Assembly (NCBI RefSeq): GCF_000420945.1 | Contig: NZ_ATVX01000014.1 | Coordinates: forward strand, 37,675 to 101,674 | Direction of reading: 5' to 3' | Length of the DNA: 64,000 bases | Source of the DNA: Butyrivibrio sp. VCB2006 | GTDB lineage: Bacteria > Bacillota > Clostridia > Lachnospirales > Lachnospiraceae | Shown: piece after piece, positions 61,374 to 64,000 of the stretch | Position numbering within the stretch: position 1 is the stretch's first letter | How the letters are laid out: each line of letters begins with the position of its first letter | Notes under the pieces: model-generated | The model's database searches: none | The model's input: the letters and a program-made list of their open reading frames with translations, nothing else | Told to the model about the DNA's origin: nothing | Position numbers and translations under genes: made by a program

Positions 61374-64000
61374 TCAGCTCTCCTCTTCGTCTTCTTTCTT
61401 CTTGCCTGCAAGCATGAGCATTACTGCTGCTACTGCTGACATAACGATTGCAATTACTCTTGCCATATCGTTGGTCTCGTCCTCAGTCTTTGCTCTTCTT
61501 GCTCCGAGAACTGCCTGGCCGTTACCTGTTTCTCTCTGTGCTCCGAGAACTGCCTGTGGTGCAGGAGTTGCTACAGGTGTAGGTGCTGGTGCTGTAGGTG
61601 TAGGATTATCCTGTATCGGTGTAGGTGTTGGTGTAGGTGTAGGAGTAGGATCATCCGGAGCAGGTGTAGGTGCTGGAGCTGTAATTGTAAGTGTTCCTGG
61701 AACTATAGTAAATGTATAGTTCTTGTAATCACTTTCCAATGCCTCCTTAGTAGCAGTTACATTGATCTGATAGTTACCGGGAGCCTCACCTGTTGCTCTT
61801 GTATAGCCAAGTGCAAGTGTGTCGCTTCCCTGAAGGCCTTCGATCTTGCTTGTAAATGTAGGATCTCCTGCACCCTGAACTTTTGTCTTGTTATCAACTG
61901 TAATTGTTACAGGCACCTTGTCGATGTAGAGCTTTCCAAGTGAAGGAATGATATCGAATTCTCCTGTTACGTCTTCACCCTTAAGAGTTACCGTAGGTGC
62001 TGTTTCAAATGCAAACGCATAACCGGTCTCGTTGTAATCCTTACCTGTTGCTGTGACTTTAAGGTTGTGAACAACGTATGTAACACCGTCAACTACAACT
62101 TCCTTCTCACCATCTTCTGCACCAACCTTGAGACTGAAGAAATTATCAACCATCTCTGCAATCTTGTTAAGTGTTGCTGCTACAGGATTGGTTGCTGTCG
62201 CATCCTTAACGCCTGCAAGGATTGTGTAGCTCTGCTCAAGTCCGTTGTATGGAGAATGAACATCCTGAGAACTAATAGTAATCTTATAAGCATCTGCTCC
62301 GCGGCTATCAATGTAGAGATAACCATCTTTTACAACGAATTTTACTACAAAGTTATCATCGGTATTGCTGAACTGGCCTTCTGTAAGTCCCATTGTATAG
62401 GCTTCTGCTCTAGCAAGTGTTCCCTTTGCAATAGCTTCGCCGCTGAACGCAATCTTAGCTTCATCATAAATCTTCTCGATGTCAGCTTTAGAAATTGTCT
62501 GAGAAACAGGATTACCATCCTCGTCCTCGATAATTGCTGTTGCATCATTATAATCTACTGCATAGCCTTTCTCGTGAGCTGGCTTAGCTTCCTTAGTTGT
62601 ATGCTCATTTCCGTCGAACTTGATATGCTTTTCAATGTAATCACCTACGATATCGATTGTGATATTAAGTGGATCGATTACAAGCTCACCATTCTGAACA
62701 GAGAATGTAACGTCAACGTTCTTGTCATCATAGCTAAAGTCATTCTCGTCAAGCTCTAATGAATATGTTCCCTTATCCTTCTTAGTTACAACAGGCTTAT
62801 CCTTGGCATATATGACCTTAGTCTCGTCAAAGAACTCTCCTGTGCTGGTTGCCTTATAGCCCTCTGCAGTATGATCCTTGCCATTATAGGTATAAGTCTT
62901 CTTATCACCCTCAACAGCAATATTCATGCTAACCGGTGTTATTGTAAGCTCGCCATCGCTTTCAAGTTCAAACGTTACATCTTTAAAACGCTCATCTGTG
63001 CAAGAGAACATCTCCTTAAGAAGTCCCATAGGGTATGAAACAACGTTGCCTTCTGAATCTCTCTTAACATCTGTAGCCTCAACATAAGGAACATTATTAG
63101 TATCTACTGTAACTTTTCCCTGAGGACTGAATGTGATATCGGTCTTCTGGAAAAGACCTGAAGCATCACTGATAATTACATCAAAGTCAGCAGCCTTATG
63201 AGGCTGTCCGTTGTATTCCTCAGTTGCCTTTGTACCATTAATCTTTACAACAATATTCTCGATAGGTGTGATATCAACATATCCATCCTCAACGGTAATA
63301 GTAACATCAAAGTTTCCATCTTTGCAGTAGAAGTCATCAGTTGTAAGATTCATGGTATCCTTACCGACATCTTTTCTTGCTACATATGCACTCACACCTT
63401 CATTTAATGCGATTGCATCTTTGCTAAGAAGAGGATTACTGATAGTTTCCTCCAATACCTTCCAACCGGATGCTTCGTGGAGCTTATTGTCGTAAGGTGC
63501 TGTAACGCGGTCACCCTGTACTGTTACAGATGCCTCAAGTGGATTGATGAGAAGATATCCATCTCCATCCTCAGCTATAACAAATGTAGGATCAAAGTTA
63601 TTATTGTTATTTACGAACTTCTCAGCATCAAGGCCCATCAAATACTTAGTGACATCGCCATTTTCGTCTCTATTTACATCTGTCTCGCTGATCAATGTAT
63701 TTCCATCGTATTCGAAGTCGTCTTCAGTATACAGATCACTTCCTTCAATCTTACTTGTGAATTCGCTTACTGTATGCGTCTGACCATCATAGAATACTGA
63801 ATCGTTATTACCTGTAATTGTTACAGTCACCTTTAAAGGTGTAATCTCAAGTACGCCGTCTTTTACAACCTTGATGGTTACGTTGCTGAACTGCTCAGTA
63901 TTTCCATTGCTGAACTGTGAATCCTTAAGGTTCATAGGATATGTATCAACATCGGTTCCCTTTGCTACTGCTTCTCCACTAAATGCAATGTCATCCTCTG
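61374..64000 (-). CDS. Large repeat-containing surface protein, C-terminal 875 residues (5' end outside window)
   Basis: The frame is open to the window edge, so the start is not seen. Most of it consists of about six repeats of roughly 95-115 residues. Each has a first part with V-x-G-x5-Y-x-G-x2-H (for example FYDGQTHTVSEF, EYNGQPHKAADF, TYNGKDHTAEGY) and a second part with MGL-x4-FS-x-D-x2-F and DGxLxIxP. This resembles MBG/Ig-like adhesin domains. One differing MBG-type domain follows (KTKVQGAGDPTFT), then a Pro-Thr-rich stalk with (PT)n, two QAVLGAxR motifs, a hydrophobic helix (VIAIVMSAVAAVMLMLAG) and a KKK tail. It should be a cell-surface adhesin anchored at its C terminus. Confidence 0.88.
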   Translation of the reverse strand, partial: EDDIAFSGEAVAKGTDVDTYPMNLKDSQFSNGNTEQFSNVTIKVVKDGVLEITPLKVTVTITGNNDSVFYDGQTHTVSEFTSKIEGSDLYTEDDFEYDGNTLISETDVNRDENGDVTKYLMGLDAEKFVNNNNNFDPTFVIAEDGDGYLLINPLEASVTVQGDRVTAPYDNKLHEASGWKVLEETISNPLLSKDAIALNEGVSAYVARKDVGKDTMNLTTDDFYCKDGNFDVTITVEDGYVDITPIENIVVKINGTKATEEYNGQPHKAADFDVIISDASGLFQKTDITFSPQGKVTVDTNNVPYVEATDVKRDSEGNVVSYPMGLLKEMFSCTDERFKDVTFELESDGELTITPVSMNIAVEGDKKTYTYNGKDHTAEGYKATSTGEFFDETKVIYAKDKPVVTKKDKGTYSLELDENDFSYDDKNVDVTFSVQNGELVIDPLNITIDIVGDYIEKHIKFDGNEHTTKEAKPAHEKGYAVDYNDATAIIEDEDGNPVSQTISKADIEKIYDEAKIAFSGEAIAKGTLARAEAYTMGLTEGQFSNTDDNFVVKFVVKDGYLYIDSRGADAYKITISSQDVHSPYNGLEQSYTILAGVKDATATNPVAATLNKIAEMVDNFFSLKVGAEDGEKEVVVDGVTYVVHNLKVTATGKDYNETGYAFAFETAPTVTLKGEDVTGEFDIIPSLGKLYIDKVPVTITVDNKTKVQGAGDPTFTSKIEGLQGSDTLALGYTRATGEAPGNYQINVTATKEALESDYKNYTFTIVPGTLTITAPAPTPAPDDPTPTPTPTPTPIQDNPTPTAPAPTPVATPAPQAVLGAQRETGNGQAVLGARRAKTEDETNDMARVIAIVMSAVAAVMLMLAGKKKEDEEES

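Noticed and set aside
61560..61690. Short tandem DNA repeat (GTAGGT-like) as a CRISPR or phase-variation tract
   Set aside because: It is the Pro-Thr codon run of the surface protein; units are not exact and no spacers are present.
62067..62759. 230-codon plus-strand open frame
   Set aside because: It is an antisense shadow of the repeat-rich surface-protein gene.

Overview
The window looks like chromosomal DNA of an anaerobic, fermentative, polysaccharide-degrading Lachnospiraceae bacterium, probably Butyrivibrio or a close relative. The grounds are a low-to-moderate GC content, strong AGGAGG-type ribosome binding sites, pyruvate formate-lyase with an Fnr-type regulator, a type III glutamine synthetase, a sodium-type F1Fo ATP synthase rotor, a domain-permuted GH3 beta-glucosidase of the kind known from Butyrivibrio and Ruminococcus, and a GH120 beta-xylosidase. 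The assignment is inference; there is no rRNA or other taxonomic marker. I saw no tRNA, rRNA or CRISPR array.

Layout. 1-3.4 kb (minus): start of an ATP synthase operon (AtpZ-like, AtpI-like, a, c, b, delta, first codons of alpha) behind a good sigma-A promoter. 3.5-8.7 kb (minus): aspS, a small lipoprotein, the permuted GH3. 8.9-12.7 kb (plus): a structured leader and mgtE, then a chemoreceptor. 12.7-17.9 kb (minus): a lipoprotein, a GH13 alpha-glucosidase and a GT4 glycosyltransferase with a C-terminal 11-residue-repeat helix. 18.6-23.3 kb: a composite mobile element, made of an intact IS1634-family element, a second chemoreceptor gene and an internally deleted 210-bp IS copy, all flanked by a perfect 89-bp direct repeat. 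23.3-31.3 kb: a divergent RsmH-like methyltransferase, a membrane protein, a voltage-gated-type K+ channel, a glycerate kinase/GntP permease pair, a PHP-domain protein and a SpoU-type RNA methylase.

31.3-43.2 kb (minus) is a complete ammonium-assimilation operon: Amt fused to a PII domain, asnB, glnA (type III), gltB, gltD. It is driven by a near-consensus promoter followed by two terminator-like hairpins in the leader. 43.3-45.0 kb: a DUF4870 protein and a MATE exporter. 45.1-52.2 kb is a sugar locus: ABC transporter (binding protein and two permeases), LacI-family repressor and a divergent GH120 beta-xylosidase. Each of the three transcription units carries a copy of the same LacI-type operator, so the locus reads as one xylo-oligosaccharide regulon. 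52.3-58.2 kb (minus): serine hydrolase, NUDIX, Fnr, pflA, then pflB, with Fnr boxes in front of the hydrolase unit and of pflB. 58.3-64 kb (minus): a Na/Pi cotransporter with PhoU domain, a GNAT protein, and the C-terminal part of a large repeat-built surface protein with a doubled VLGAxR motif before its membrane anchor.

Together the genes describe uptake and hydrolysis of plant-derived oligosaccharides, mixed-acid fermentation through PFL, sodium-coupled energetics, ammonium assimilation and chemotaxis. The most notable feature is the composite element, which appears to have carried a chemoreceptor gene in as cargo and left a very long target duplication.
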